DNA of 64,000 bases from Jaminaea rosea (Eukaryota > Basidiomycota > Exobasidiomycetes > Microstromatales): contig NW_020289990.1 of assembly GCF_003144245.1 (NCBI RefSeq), positions 397,460 through 461,459 of the forward strand, written 5' to 3'. Positions 22,637 through 32,916 of the stretch are shown here, in pieces. The translations under genes and the position numbers were made by a program. How positions within the stretch are numbered: position 1 is the stretch's first letter; every line of letters begins with the position of its first letter. Below the pieces are notes generated by a model, which was given only the letters and a program-made list of their open reading frames with translations, did no database searches and was not told the DNA's origin.

Positions 22637-24352
22637 ATGGCGGAGCCGCCTTCTACGACGGCAAAGACGCCGCCGCCCGCAACACCAGCGGCTGGGAGCA
22701 ATGCTACTCCTCCCGCAGCTCCCTCCCCACCAAAGCCACTACGCCCCATCCCCCCGGCCCTTCGTCCCCTCCGCTACATGGGAATTCCAGAATCGGTCCT
22801 CAGATGGAAACCCCGCCCTCCCTCACGCAACACCTCCATCTTCTTTGCCGTTACGGGCACCCTCTTCTCCCTCTACTACTACGATCGAAGAGAATGCAAG
22901 CGCATCCGCCAATCCTACATCGATCAGGTTCGCCCATACGCAGAGGAACCTCTCGCCCCCTATGAGTATCCGCGAATCGTACAGGTGTACACGGCCAAAT
23001 GCCCTGGAGACGACGATCCCGTCAAGGCGCGAAAGTGGTTCAACAAGTACGTCAAGCCTATCCTCGTCGCCGCCGCAGTGGATGTCGAGACGCTCAGTGG
23101 CTTGACGTACGGCGGCCTGGCGAGGGATCTGCGACAACGCATCTACGCGAGGAGGCGTCAGCTGGCCGGCCTAGAGCCATGGGGGATCGCACCCAGCTCG
23201 TCGGGATCTGTACCTCCCTCACCGAATAGTACAGAGGTAATGGCAGCTCAGGCTGCTCTCGCTGCTCCTTTTGCCCTGCAACCTCAGCAACAGTTGCAGC
23301 GCGAGCTCGAGGGGGCTACGGTCCTCGTGGGCAGGCCGGCCTACAAGGAGTACATGGTGGCACTGCGCAATGGTTGGACAACGCCCCTTCCTCCGCAGAG
23401 GGAGGATCTGGATGAGGCGCTCAGCAAGCAATTGGCCGGCGATGACACCTTTGCGGAGCTGCCCGAGGAGAAGGCCGAGGCCGGCGCAGCAGCAGCGACA
23501 ACGACTGCGTCGACGGACAGCGGTAACGCTGCGGCTGCTCCTGCGTCGGTGGACGACGGTCTGGACGACATTGAGCGACGCAATCGCGCCCTGGCAGAAA
23601 GTGTAGACGATGATGCGGGCGCGCCCCTTCCCAACTCATCAATAGGCGGCAAGTCCCCCAACCCCTTTGGCGCACCGTCAGGCTCCGTCGTCTCCCGATC
23701 TCCCTCCTCCTCCTCATCCCCCGCAGCAGCACCCAATGTCGACCCACGCATCCTCGCCCCCCCAGCGCAAATCCCAGCCCAACCACCGCTAGCATACATA
23801 GACTACGTAAACCTGACAGGCTGGCGCTTAATCCCGCGACGAATGGTCAACTTCTTCAATAGACGCAAAGACGTCCGCCAAGGCGCAGAAGCGGCTCTTG
23901 CGATCATCACCAACAACAAGAGCACCGCACGCGAATTTTCCGCCCCACCAGCTCTTGAGACTTCACGAGCAGCAGTGGACCCACCACAAGACGGTGACCT
24001 CGACTGGGGCCTAGAGGGGGAGACCCGTTTCCAACCACCGCACTTTGCCAAAGTTCACTCCTCCCTCATAAAAGCCCGCGAAGCATTCTACGCAGAGCTT
24101 CCCCGTCGTTTGCGGGATACGCGCACATTGGTGAGGGGTCAGCGTGAGCCTACAAAGGTGGAGAAGAACGATCCGCCAAAGAGCGAGGCGCAACTTAAGG
24201 TTGAGCGATTGGAGCGTGAGAGGGAGTGGAGGAATACGGAGGAAGGATGGGAGATGCTGAGGAAGGAAGCAGGGGTGGTTTGGGCTGAGGCGTTTAGGGG
24301 TAGTCTGAGGGTGTTGGAGGGGAGGAGGGAGGCACGCAAGGAGGAGCAATAG
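22637..24352 (+). CDS. TIM54: Mitochondrial inner membrane translocase subunit TIM54
   Basis: Subunit of the TIM22 complex, which inserts carrier proteins into the mitochondrial inner membrane. Single exon, 571 aa. After a Pro/Ala-rich leader it has the conserved YMGIPESVLRWKPRPPSRN, one membrane helix (FFAVTGTLFSLYYYD), then RRECKRIRQSYIDQV and the PRIVQVYTAKCPGDD region. In the C-terminal half, low-complexity inserts (about residues 280-380) precede GWRLIPRRMVNFFNRR and a final charged helix with ERLEREREWRNTEEGW. The ATG at 22637 (CCATGG) is the first in frame with good context; upstream codons are open but begin at a non-ATG. Divergent from RRP46, 242 bp away. Confidence 0.92.
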   Translation: MAEPPSTTAKTPPPATPAAGSNATPPAAPSPPKPLRPIPPALRPLRYMGIPESVLRWKPRPPSRNTSIFFAVTGTLFSLYYYDRRECKRIRQSYIDQVRPYAEEPLAPYEYPRIVQVYTAKCPGDDDPVKARKWFNKYVKPILVAAAVDVETLSGLTYGGLARDLRQRIYARRRQLAGLEPWGIAPSSSGSVPPSPNSTEVMAAQAALAAPFALQPQQQLQRELEGATVLVGRPAYKEYMVALRNGWTTPLPPQREDLDEALSKQLAGDDTFAELPEEKAEAGAAAATTTASTDSGNAAAAPASVDDGLDDIERRNRALAESVDDDAGAPLPNSSIGGKSPNPFGAPSGSVVSRSPSSSSSPAAAPNVDPRILAPPAQIPAQPPLAYIDYVNLTGWRLIPRRMVNFFNRRKDVRQGAEAALAIITNNKSTAREFSAPPALETSRAAVDPPQDGDLDWGLEGETRFQPPHFAKVHSSLIKAREAFYAELPRRLRDTRTLVRGQREPTKVEKNDPPKSEAQLKVERLEREREWRNTEEGWEMLRKEAGVVWAEAFRGSLRVLEGRREARKEEQ

Positions 24353-24791
24353 AGGAGATGACGAGGGGAGATGGCGTTGCGTTGCGATGCGTTGCGTTGT
24401 GATCACCACTATTTGTACAAATGCAAGATGATACGCGGGATCAAATATCTCGTGAACTGGATACGAGGGCGGTGCGAGCGCCTGTAAACGATGTAGGGGC
24501 AGGCGGGTCGAGGTCAGCCTTCTTGCACATCTGTATGCGTACTGCTGCCTCCTCCTTTCCCCCTCTCTCATGCGACGGCGCTCAGTGGATTAAGTCTTCG
24601 ATCAATCCCAACACAACCAGGGCCCACAGGCGTGTGGGCCCCTTTGCGGTTCGTTGGGCGACACGCAGCCCCCGCGAGGGGGATGGCGGTGTCTTCAGGC
24701 GCAAATTACGTACCATCATGGCGGCGCAGAGAGGGGGGAAGAAGAGGGGAGACGCACGGCCAACAGGTACTCACGGGTGAGAGAAGTGTGA
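24353..24791. other. Convergent intergenic region TIM54/DBP4 with a hairpin
   Basis: 439 bp between facing stop codons. It contains a perfect 9-bp inverted repeat with a 4-nt loop at 24620-24641 (separate entry) and purine/pyrimidine repeats of GCGTTGC type near 24373-24395. No gene recognised. Confidence 0.5.
24620..24641. repeat. Perfect short inverted repeat (GC-rich hairpin)
   Basis: GGGCCCACA, loop GGCG, TGTGGGCCC. The stem is 9 bp with eight G-C or C-G pairs counting both sides' core, so it would be stable in RNA. It sits between two convergent genes, where it could fall in either 3' UTR. Confidence 0.9.
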
Positions 24792-27482
24792 TCAGGCCAT
24801 GCCGCCGCCGCCGCCAAGAATGCGCAATGCGAGCTCCTCGTCGTCGGCCACGTTTGTTGGGGCGCTGTGCTCCGGTTCGACGGGAGTCTTCTTCTTGCGC
24901 TGCTGCTTGGTGGTCGCCGGTGCCTGCTTGAGGTTCTTGCGACCTTTGCCCGTTGCTTGCTCCGCCTCTGGTGGACCGTCGTCGTCGTCGTCGTCGTCGC
25001 TATCACTGTCGCTGCTAACCCCGTCGCTGGGATCATCGTCGCTGCTGGCACCCTCGCTCTCATCATCCTCATCAAGGTCGAAGTCTGGCGTCTCATAGCC
25101 GTCACTTCTGGTATCTTCAGGCGCCAACGCCATCGCCACTCCACCTTGTTCGTCATCCTCACTCTCCTCAACTCTGCCCCTCTCCCTCTCCTTCTCCCTC
25201 CTCCTCTTCTCTCTCCTCTTCTCCTTCACCCTCTCCTTATCCTCCACATCCTTCTCCCTCAATCTCTCCTGCTCCTCCTCCACGAAACGCCTAGCCTGCT
25301 CCGCCGCATCGCCCTGCGCGGCAAAGTCCTGTTCGGTCTGCAGCTCATAAGCGGCATGCGCCGTACCGGCGTCATCAAATGTGAGCTTTGTACCTATCCC
25401 TCGTTTGCCGGCTTCGGCCATTGCCTTTTTGGATTGACCTTGGAGGAGCTTGCGTTTCGAGATTTCTTGCTCGCGCATCGTGTCGAGTTTGCTGGAGGAG
25501 GCGGTCGCGGCCGCGGCTGTGGCGAGCTGGGGTGTGTTGGCTTCCTCGCAGTCGTCGTCCGACTCGTCGAGGGCATGATCGGCGCGCTTGAGGGTGAGGA
25601 AGTCGGCGCCTTCTTCGTCGTCGTCGTCTTCTGCCTCGCCGCCGATCAGAGGTCGCTCCGCCGGTGCCGCGGGCGCCTCTCCTTCGTCCTCGCTACTGCT
25701 CTCCTCATCATGTCCCTCCGACACCAGCTTAGCGTAATGCTCGGAGAGCACGCCCTGGTTAGTCCTGCCAAACATGCGGTCGTACTTGGTACGCACCGCC
25801 GCTGATCCTTGCTGCTCCTCCCCGTCAGCCAGCGCACGCTCGGCTTCCTTCCTCGCCTTAGCCTCAGCCTTCTTCCTAGCGCCCGCCGCCTCCTTTACAA
25901 ACTTGACCTTCGGCGCCCCCGGCAGACCAAGGGCAGCGGCGTACTTTTCGAGTGGCAGCTCAAGCACGTCGAAGACTTCCTTGTCTTTTTGCAGGTGGAC
26001 CGATCGCACATAAGATACGAAGGCCTTTTGTCCAAGGTACTTGAGCTCCGGGCTCTGGAACAGGAAAGACTGCAGCTGGTTTTGAATGGACTGCGTCTTG
26101 CTCTCCCTCGGCTTGATGCGATTAACGGCAATATGCTTCTCGCCGAGTCGCTTGAGCACGCCGGCCTCTTCGCTGGGGAGGGCGAAGAGGAGGGAATTGC
26201 CCTTGGACTGGTAGCGCGCCGTTCGGCCCACGCGATGCACGTAGGTATCCGCATCCTCTGGTGCGTCGACTTGGATAACCCAGTCTACCGCAGGGAAGTC
26301 GAGGCCGCGCGCAGCGATGTCCGTGGCGAAGAGGGCTGCGTCCTGTGTTCTTGTGAACTCGGTGAAGACCTGTAGTCGCTTAGCCTGCTTCTGCTTGCCG
26401 TGCAGGCAGAGGATGGAGAGACCAGGGCGAAGCTTGCAGAAGGTCTCGTGTGCGAATTGGACCTGCCTGCACGAGGAGAAGAAGACGAGCATTTTGGACT
26501 TGGTGTGGGTGCGGAGGAAGGAGAAGAGGAGATCCAGCTTTTGCTCGAGGGGCACGACCATGTAGTGTTGCTCGAGGTTGCGCGGCGTGAGGCCATTACT
26601 TGACGTGGTGGCGTCGGCGCCGTCTGGCCCCGTCGCTGCTGAATCTGCCTCTCGGACTGCGACGTATTCTGGCTCCTTGAGGCTGAGTCGTGCGAGGTCC
26701 TTGACCTTCTTTGTCTGTGTCGCAGAGAAGAGGAGCGTTTGGCGTTGCTTTGGCAGGTTCTCAACGATTGCATTTAGGGTATTTGCGAATCCCATGTCGA
26801 GTAGTCGATCCGCTTCGTCGAGGACGAGGCACTGCACGTTGGAGCAGTCGAAGCCGATGGTCTGGTCCATGTGTTGGAGTAGTCTACCAGGAGTAGCGAC
26901 GACGATGTTCATTCTGGCGAGCCTATCTTGCTCCTGCTTGAGGTCCTTGCCACCGATGAGCAGCCCCGCGGAGAAGGAATGGAACGAGCCCATCTTGCGC
27001 AGCACGTCGAAGATCTGCATTGCTAGCTCGCGAGTAGGTGATATGATGAGTGCTCCCAGCCCATCCGCTGCCCCCCATTTGGCTCTATATAGACGCTCGA
27101 GGATGGGTATGAGGAAAGCGAGCGTCTTCCCCGACCCTGTCCTGGCGGCGCCCAAGACATCCTTGCCCTTGAGCGAGAGTGGCAGTGACTTTGCCTGAAT
27201 ATCAGTCATGTCGATGTAGGCTGCCTTTTTCAAGCCCTGAGCCGTCTTTGAGCATAGCGGCAAGTGTTCGAATCGCGCATAGTCCTTTGGAGGGACGAAT
27301 GCTGCGCATCGTACTTCGAGGTCGTCGATCTCTTGCTGCTCGGCGTCGCGCTTCAGCCTGCGCGTATCGCGGGAGCGTGACTTGGACAGCTTCGACGGCT
27401 TTGATGGACCAGCCTCAGCGTTTCCGCCGTTGTCATATCGTCTTTTGCGACTGCTGCCTGCCGCTGAGGGCGCTGATGGCAT
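24792..27482 (-). CDS. DBP4: DEAD-box RNA helicase DBP4
   Basis: Nucleolar ATP-dependent RNA helicase that releases U14 snoRNA during 18S rRNA maturation. Single exon, 896 aa. Helicase motifs in order: Q-motif region (FEHLPLCSKT...), AARTGSGKTLAFLIP (I), PTRELA (Ia), GG and TPGRLLQHM (Ib), VLDEADRLLDMGF (II), FSATQT (III), LVFFSSCRQV (IV), ATDIAARGLDFPAVDWV (V) and HRVGRTAR (VI). The C-terminal DUF4217-type region (FLFQSPELKYLGQKAF) follows, then a long acidic/lysine-rich coiled tail typical of Dbp4. The start MPSAPS at 27482 is the first ATG; open codons upstream begin at a non-ATG. It converges with TIM54. Confidence 0.96.
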   Translation of the reverse strand: MPSAPSAAGSSRKRRYDNGGNAEAGPSKPSKLSKSRSRDTRRLKRDAEQQEIDDLEVRCAAFVPPKDYARFEHLPLCSKTAQGLKKAAYIDMTDIQAKSLPLSLKGKDVLGAARTGSGKTLAFLIPILERLYRAKWGAADGLGALIISPTRELAMQIFDVLRKMGSFHSFSAGLLIGGKDLKQEQDRLARMNIVVATPGRLLQHMDQTIGFDCSNVQCLVLDEADRLLDMGFANTLNAIVENLPKQRQTLLFSATQTKKVKDLARLSLKEPEYVAVREADSAATGPDGADATTSSNGLTPRNLEQHYMVVPLEQKLDLLFSFLRTHTKSKMLVFFSSCRQVQFAHETFCKLRPGLSILCLHGKQKQAKRLQVFTEFTRTQDAALFATDIAARGLDFPAVDWVIQVDAPEDADTYVHRVGRTARYQSKGNSLLFALPSEEAGVLKRLGEKHIAVNRIKPRESKTQSIQNQLQSFLFQSPELKYLGQKAFVSYVRSVHLQKDKEVFDVLELPLEKYAAALGLPGAPKVKFVKEAAGARKKAEAKARKEAERALADGEEQQGSAAVRTKYDRMFGRTNQGVLSEHYAKLVSEGHDEESSSEDEGEAPAAPAERPLIGGEAEDDDDEEGADFLTLKRADHALDESDDDCEEANTPQLATAAAATASSSKLDTMREQEISKRKLLQGQSKKAMAEAGKRGIGTKLTFDDAGTAHAAYELQTEQDFAAQGDAAEQARRFVEEEQERLREKDVEDKERVKEKRREKRRREKERERGRVEESEDDEQGGVAMALAPEDTRSDGYETPDFDLDEDDESEGASSDDDPSDGVSSDSDSDDDDDDDGPPEAEQATGKGRKNLKQAPATTKQQRKKKTPVEPEHSAPTNVADDEELALRILGGGGGMA

Positions 27483-28363
27483 GGCGGCGTGGTGGTGGTA
27501 GAACGACGGAAGAAGGGAAACCAACTTCTGCCCGCCCCTCCCGCTTTCAGCCAAAAATCCTCGAGCTGCTCACGACGTCGATGCACGCGTCCCGCAGTTG
27601 GGCCGCGGAGTCTGCACTCCTCGTTTACGACTTCTCGCACAGTCGATACGAGTATGCGGGGGCAGGAGCGCAAGAGCAGAGATGTCTCACGTTCGAAACG
27701 GATTCGAACATTGGATCAAGCGGATCGCCTGAGCTAGACGCATCCGCTGCGTGCATGCTCATCCCGCTACATGTCACCATCTCTTCGCTAGAGATTGCTC
27801 GCCGCCGTGGTCCTTTCTCATAGGCTAGTCTCGTCTGCTCGTCATCAGTGATTACGGTCCACGTTGAGTCAGACCCGCCCACTCAGACTCTCGACGCAAG
27901 TCTCGTTCCAATCCTCCAGTCGGGCATCGACCCACTACCAGAAGCTCGGCTCTCTCTTCCTTTGAATTCATTCAATCTCACGTCTCGCCGTGGAAGTGTA
28001 CCTTCTCGCCGCTCGCCGTGCATGGATCGCATGGTATGACATGGCTGCTAACATCGGCGAGAAGCGCGTCAGCGGAAAGAGTAGACGCGAGGACGGTCAG
28101 GTCAGGTCAGGTCAGGTCAAGCAGGCAGGTACGCAGGCAAGCAAGTAAGTAAGCGATCGCCACTGGCAGCATCCAACGAGGTGCGAAGAGGAAGGTTGAA
28201 GGAGATCGTATTGGAGTGAGAGTCAGGAGGAAGATCGATAGAGTGGGAAGTACTTTGCACGCCTCTACGTCTACGAGGGAGAGAGAGAGGTGCGAGAAAA
28301 GTGTTGATGGCGGGGGAGCCCCTCAATGAGCGCGGGGTGATGTGCCAGCGTTCACGCGCCTGC
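27483..28363. other. 881-bp intergenic region, DBP4 promoter and INO1 3' end
   Basis: Only short frames without ATG or domain are seen. A (GGTCA)5 tract lies at 28095-28119 followed by GCAGGCAG and AAGTAAGTAAG runs. No RNA gene recognised. Confidence 0.5.
28095..28119. repeat. Pentanucleotide tandem repeat (GGTCA)5
   Basis: Five perfect copies, 25 bp, about 245 bp downstream of the INO1 stop on its transcribed strand. Confidence 0.93.
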
Positions 28364-30154
28364 CTAGGCCCAGATACGGTCGCTGATGGCCACATCGTCG
28401 TTGGGCGGAAGACCGATGAGGGCCTTCATGAAGTTGGCGAGACCGTTCCTTTGACGACTGATGGCGTTGACGGCGTCGCGTCCCTTCTTTGCCAGGGGTG
28501 CCTTGAGGGAGAAGGACAGCAGGCTCATGATGGAGTACATCGTCTGGTAAGAGTCGGCATCACCGCTCTGCGAGTCGGTGTAGGTGATACGGGTCATGAG
28601 CTCGGCGAGGAGGACGAGATCCATGAGGATGGGAGTGGCGAGGAGGGAGTCCTCGCAGATGTTCGACACCATGATGCGATTACGGCCGCCGAGGGTAAGC
28701 TCCGAGTAGTAGTCGTCCATGGCCACCTTACCGTCGCCGACGGCAGGGAGGTACTTGATGACGATGCAGTGGTCGATCTCCTTTCCTGGGAGGCCCTTCT
28801 TGCCCGCACGAGGGTAGAGAAGCCCGTTGGACTCGACGAGGTCGTCGACTACGCCGCGCTTGGAGAGCTCCTTGCTCTGGAAGGTTTGAGGGACCGACAG
28901 ATTGGCACCGTCGTTGTTGCCCAGGTGGTTGTACGAGGCGATGCTGAGCGGCTTGATACCGGCGTTGACGAGCATCTCGGCGAGGGCAGTCTTGAAGCGT
29001 GTCTGGCCGGTCTTGAGGTCGTCACCGCCAATGAAGGCGCGGTGGCGCTCTGCGAGCTCGATGCATCCGGGGACAAAGGTGTTCTGAGGTGCGCCGTTGA
29101 TGTAAGGGGCGTTCTCGAGGATGCAGGCGACGACGAAGAGGGTCGAGGGAGAAACTTCGGCGTGCGAGTCCTTGATGGCCTGCATGAGGTTGTCAGCCGT
29201 GTCGTTTACTCCAGGGATGATCTGCGAGTAGCGCTCCGTGTTGGCGGTCCAGACTACGATGGTCTGCTCGAGACCGTTCTGGGCCTTGAAGTTGCGGATG
29301 TCGGCGCGGAGTTGCTCGAGGTGAGCCTGCTTGTCGTTACCGGGCAGGACATTGTCGGCTCGCTCGCCTTGGTTGGCGGCGATGAAGTCTGGGTAGTAGA
29401 CGGAAGGCAGGGGCTTCATCGAGGAAGTGTACGAAACGAGCTGGCGCTGCAGATCGTAGTCGAGGACCTTTGCACGCGTCGTGGCAGCGTCGATGGTCAT
29501 GCCGCTGATATCCCAACCGCCAAGAACGAGGTCGTTGGGGTGAACCGTGGGGAGGACGGAGCCAAATGGAACGTAGACGTCCTTGCCCGTCTGGGCGTCG
29601 TGGCCAAGACGGATCGTCGAGGCGCGGACGAGGGAGCCGTAGAAGTTGGGCGTCTGGACTCCTTCCTTGTTGTGCCACGAGATGTTGTGGCGGTTGGCGA
29701 GGACAGAGGCGGTGAGCGTAGTGCCGTTGTTACCTCCCCATCCGATCATCATGAGGCTGCGCGGGGAGGAGTGGAGAGGAGAGAGGTGTCAGAATGTATG
29801 CTCTCGCCGCTACTGCTGCGTCGCGCCTACGCACCCAGTCTTGGGGACCTTGCGACCCGTCTTGAACTGGTACTCGCTCGAAACGGGCTGAGCCTGGTAC
29901 TCGGTGGTCCCGTCAGCGTTGCGCACGACATTGACGGCCGTGTCCTGGAAGGAGTACTTGGTAGTGATGTTGGCATCGTCGTACTTGACATTGGGCGACG
30001 AGACCTTGATCGACATGGCGTCTTCGTGTCGGGCGGCGGTTGGGTTCACCGGGGCGGCGGGCAAGGCAGCAGCAGCGGCGTGGTGGCCATTGCTGTTACC
30101 ATTGCCGTTGACGTGAGCAGCTGCGTGGCCGTTTCCTGTAGCAATCGGTGCCAT
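28364..30154 (-). CDS. INO1: Inositol-3-phosphate synthase
   Basis: NAD-dependent cytosolic enzyme that converts glucose 6-phosphate to 1D-myo-inositol 3-phosphate, the committed step of inositol synthesis. Exons 30154-29835 and 29756-28364, intron 78 bp, 570 aa. The NAD-binding [10 protein letters not shown] directly follows the junction. Other family blocks: [77 protein letters not shown] and [13 protein letters not shown]. The first ~45 residues are a non-conserved Ala/Asn/His-rich leader before [13 protein letters not shown]. The start at 30154 is the only ATG near the leader. In yeast this gene is repressed by inositol; no such control site was identified here. Confidence 0.97.
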
Positions 30155-31285
30155 CGTAGTGGTAGTAGTGTGAGAGGGGTTGATGTGAAGTGGTGGTGTG
30201 GGTGGTTTTCGGTGGCTTAGAGAGCTTTAGGATCAAGGCCGGCGCAGACGTGCTTGCCCCGGTGAGCGTTGTCTGCGAGCAATGGGACAGTCGTGGGTGC
30301 GTGGGGTGGGGTGCGGGGCCGCGAGAGATGGGCAAGAGGGGAGAGGGAGCGAGATAACAGTGAGCATTGCGCGCGCATGGCGGGAGTTGATGACATGGAT
30401 GGGCGCCCGGCTACTCACGACACGAGACGAGTCCTGTTGAGAATATGGTGGGCAGCTGAAAGGTGGGTTCACTGAGTAAACCCACGAGGTGAGATGGTTG
30501 GTAGTGAGGAGAAGAGGAAGAGAAGGTAGTTGCGAGGCCAGGGCGGGCGCCATTATGTATCGACTTCTCGATTCACGACTGACCACACACACCCACCCGG
30601 CGCCCCACGATTGTCTCCGTCTGCCTCTTGCTTCGACGAAGCCTTGAAGCGCAGGTCGGCAAGCGGCGAAGATTCGCCCTCGCAGGCAGCTGGCCAGTAC
30701 ACACGCAGCCGCCGAGCAAGGGGAGCCCCGGCCAAGCCACTGAAGCCTCGTTGCTCGTGAACGCGAAAACCAACCCTCGGCCCGAAGGACGAGAAGGGGG
30801 TGACAAAAGGATAGACGTCGGGCGAGAACACATCACACGCGGGAGGTTGGGAAGATGCGCTCGGAGATGAGGAGAAATAGAGAGACAGAGCAGCGGGCCG
30901 ATGAGCGTCGTGAGCCAGGTGGTCGAGCGCAGTGGGGGAAGGAGAAGCTAAGCCGTCCTCACCCGGCGTGAACATGGCACCTCGAGTTCTTGGTCGTCTC
31001 TCTGAAGGCTTTACGGGTGAGATCTCCATCAGCTTGAGCCTTCACCGTGGTGTCCCTAATGAAGCTTGTATGCATCGTGTCGTGCGCTCTCTGCCCGGCG
31101 CGCGCTTTCCTTCCTCGTGGCAGTCAGGCGGGCCAGGCTCAGAGACGAGAGATTCGAGCCGCCCCGCCCCGGCCTCACTCGACTGGCTCTCCGATTGCAA
31201 CTCTCTGTGTCGACTCGTGTCACCGACTCTTCCTCTGTCTCTCCTCACCACCTCCCTCACCACCACCACCACCACCACCATCACA
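30155..31285. promoter_or_regulatory. Divergent 1.1-kb promoter region INO1 / COX4
   Basis: The longest divergent gap in the window. A 158-codon ATG-initiated minus-strand frame (31029-30553) has no domain and is not called. A (CAC)7 tract at 31258-31278 lies immediately before the COX4 ATG. No UAS-type site is claimed. Confidence 0.5.
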
Positions 31286-32083
31286 ATGTTCCTCCTCCGC
31301 TCATCTGCCGCCCTCCGATCAGCGATCGCCCCGGCAATGCGCCCCGCTGCCAACTCCGTGGCACAGTCCTCTCTGCGCGCCTTCTCCTCCTCCGTCCGCC
31401 TCTTGGAGGGCCATGGCCCGCCGATCATCCAGGGTGAAGGGTCAAAGAGCGGCGAGGTCCCTTCGAACCTCTCGCAGGCTACTGGATCGGAGCGCTTTGA
31501 GCTGCTGGGTAGGATGCAGGGTGTCGACGTCTGGGGCATGCAGGTGAGAGAGCCAGGGGCCGATGGGGAGAGATGATGACGCCGATGATGATGATGATGA
31601 TGGGACTGAATGTTGAACTCGTGGCATCGTCTGTTCCTCCCGCTCGCAGCCCCTGGACGCCACGCGCGTAGGAACAATCAAGGACCCCATCCTCGTCGAG
31701 TCTCTGTGAGTGCAGAGGGCTCGATCGGCTGGCTAGCTGTTTCGCACCTCTTACTCACTCAACCTCGTTCCCCCCTCTCTCTCCCACGTACGCACGCTCA
31801 GCTACCCGGAACGAGTCATCGGCTGCACGGGCTCCCCTGCCGACTCGCACGACACCGTCTGGATCAGCCTCAACACCGACTTGAAGCACCACCGTTGCCC
31901 GGAGTGTGGGTCTGGTGAGTAGGCGCGGGGTGGGCGAGCGAGGCTTGCCTGCCAACCAAAGAGTCGGGAAAGCGAGAGAGCAGTAGCTGATCCTTTTCCC
32001 CTTGCCTTGTCTGCGCCCGCCCGCTAGTGTACTCGCTCAACTACCTTGCTCCCCCTGAGGACCATGGTGACGAGCACCACTAG
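31286..32083 (+). CDS. COX4: Cytochrome c oxidase subunit 4 (zinc-binding, mammalian Vb type)
   Basis: Matrix-side structural subunit of respiratory complex IV. Exons 31286-31543, 31650-31705, 31802-31914 and 32028-32083 (introns 106, 96, 113 bp), 160 aa. The N-terminus is an Arg/Ser/Ala presequence (FLLRSSAALRSAIAP). Conserved regions: PLDATRVGTIKDPILVES, YPERVIGCTGSPADSHD, and the zinc site completed by HHRCPECGS, then VYSLNYLAPPEDH. The expected Cys and CPEC ligands are present. It diverges from INO1. Another in-frame ATG about 310 bp upstream would add a non-targeting leader and is not favoured. Confidence 0.95.
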
Positions 32084-32529
32084 ATGCAGGAACAAAGGGG
32101 ACGGGCACGGCGACGACGACGACGAGCGAGGTGCTGTAGAGCGGCAGCCGATCCGTAAATCTTACAGCAATTCAATTCAGCTTTACCAGGGATAGCGAAA
32201 GAGAGATGAGACGGGGAGAAAGACGTGATATGCTCCGCGGACCAGCGGACGAGACGAGACGAGACGAGGCGAGATGAAGATGCTCAGCTGCATGGGCGAT
32301 GAGGCATCGCGAGGAAATCGCCATGCGATTGTACATGCTCAGAGAGGTTGGAGCCATGCTTCGCTCCACGTCGTCCCATCTCACACACAAACGCTCAAAG
32401 CCTCGGATCTTAATCTGGGTCTACTCTAGCTTACATCCATTGCATTACACTCTCTTCCACGGTATCTAACAGATCCGATAGCGAAGCTGGCAAGCTAACA
32501 GGCACACTAGTGCGCGCGCATTCTTGCAT
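32084..32529. other. Intergenic region downstream of COX4
   Basis: 446 bp between convergent stop codons. Contains short GACGA/GAGAC repeats near 32245-32275. Nothing else recognised. Confidence 0.5.
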
Positions 32530-32916
32530 CTACGAGAGCTCCTGCTCAGCGTTGTCGATGTCCTGGTCAATGGCCTTGTCCGCCGCCATAGGGTCGCCCT
32601 TGTTGCCTCGCGTCGAAGGACCGTCCGAGTTGTCGATGATGTTCTGGTCGCGAGGCGCGAGTGATGTCGAGCCGTCAGCATGTTGTCCACCGCCTCTCGT
32701 CTTTACAAGAGTCTCAAGAGGTGGGAATCTCCCCACCCCTTCGCCGCGCTTACTCACACCCTGATCAAGGTCGCCCAGCTCGTTCTGGACCTGCTTGGCC
32801 TCAGGCTCGTTGGTGACGGCCTCGTCCTCTGCCTGGGCATCGACGCCCGACTCCTCGACTGCGGGGGCGTCGTCCTCTACCACCTCGGGCTCGGAGTACT
32901 CGTTGCGGGGTGCCAT
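32530..32916 (-). CDS. Small acidic protein, possibly CHZ1-like histone chaperone
   Basis: Exons 32916-32758 and 32643-32530 (114-bp intron, phase 0), 90 aa. The N-terminal half is very acidic (EPEVVEDDAPAVEESG). The joined sequence reads LGDLDQGNIIDNSDGPSTRG, which loosely resembles the CHZ motif (acidic run, then Asn-Ile-Ile/Val, then Thr-Arg-Gly) of the H2A.Z-H2B chaperone Chz1. The spacing between NII and TRG is longer than in yeast, so this is a suggestion only. Without the intron the frame also stays open (127 aa), so the shorter form rests on the GTGAGT/CAG signals. If not CHZ1, it is an acidic protein of unknown role. Confidence 0.6.
   Translation of the reverse strand: MAPRNEYSEPEVVEDDAPAVEESGVDAQAEDEAVTNEPEAKQVQNELGDLDQGVSKRGEGVGRFPPLETLVKTRGGGQHADGSTSLAPRDQNIIDNSDGPSTRGNKGDPMAADKAIDQDIDNAEQELS

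Noticed and set aside
24573-24662. tRNA-like A-box (GCTCAGTGGATTAAG) followed by a GGTTCG B-box-like motif
   Set aside because: The D-, anticodon- and T-stems do not pair and the B-box lacks the GGTTCGAnnCC form, so no cloverleaf can be drawn.
27179-27823. 214-codon plus-strand frame across the DBP4 start
   Set aside because: Mostly antisense to DBP4; no domain or splice support.
28301-30220. 639-codon open frame on the plus strand opposite INO1
   Set aside because: It is the exact antisense of a well-conserved enzyme; GC-rich third positions suppress stops on the other strand. It begins without a reliable ATG context and has no domain.
30553-31029. 158-codon minus-strand frame in the INO1/COX4 divergent region
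   Set aside because: ATG-led but without any recognisable domain; most likely promoter DNA.
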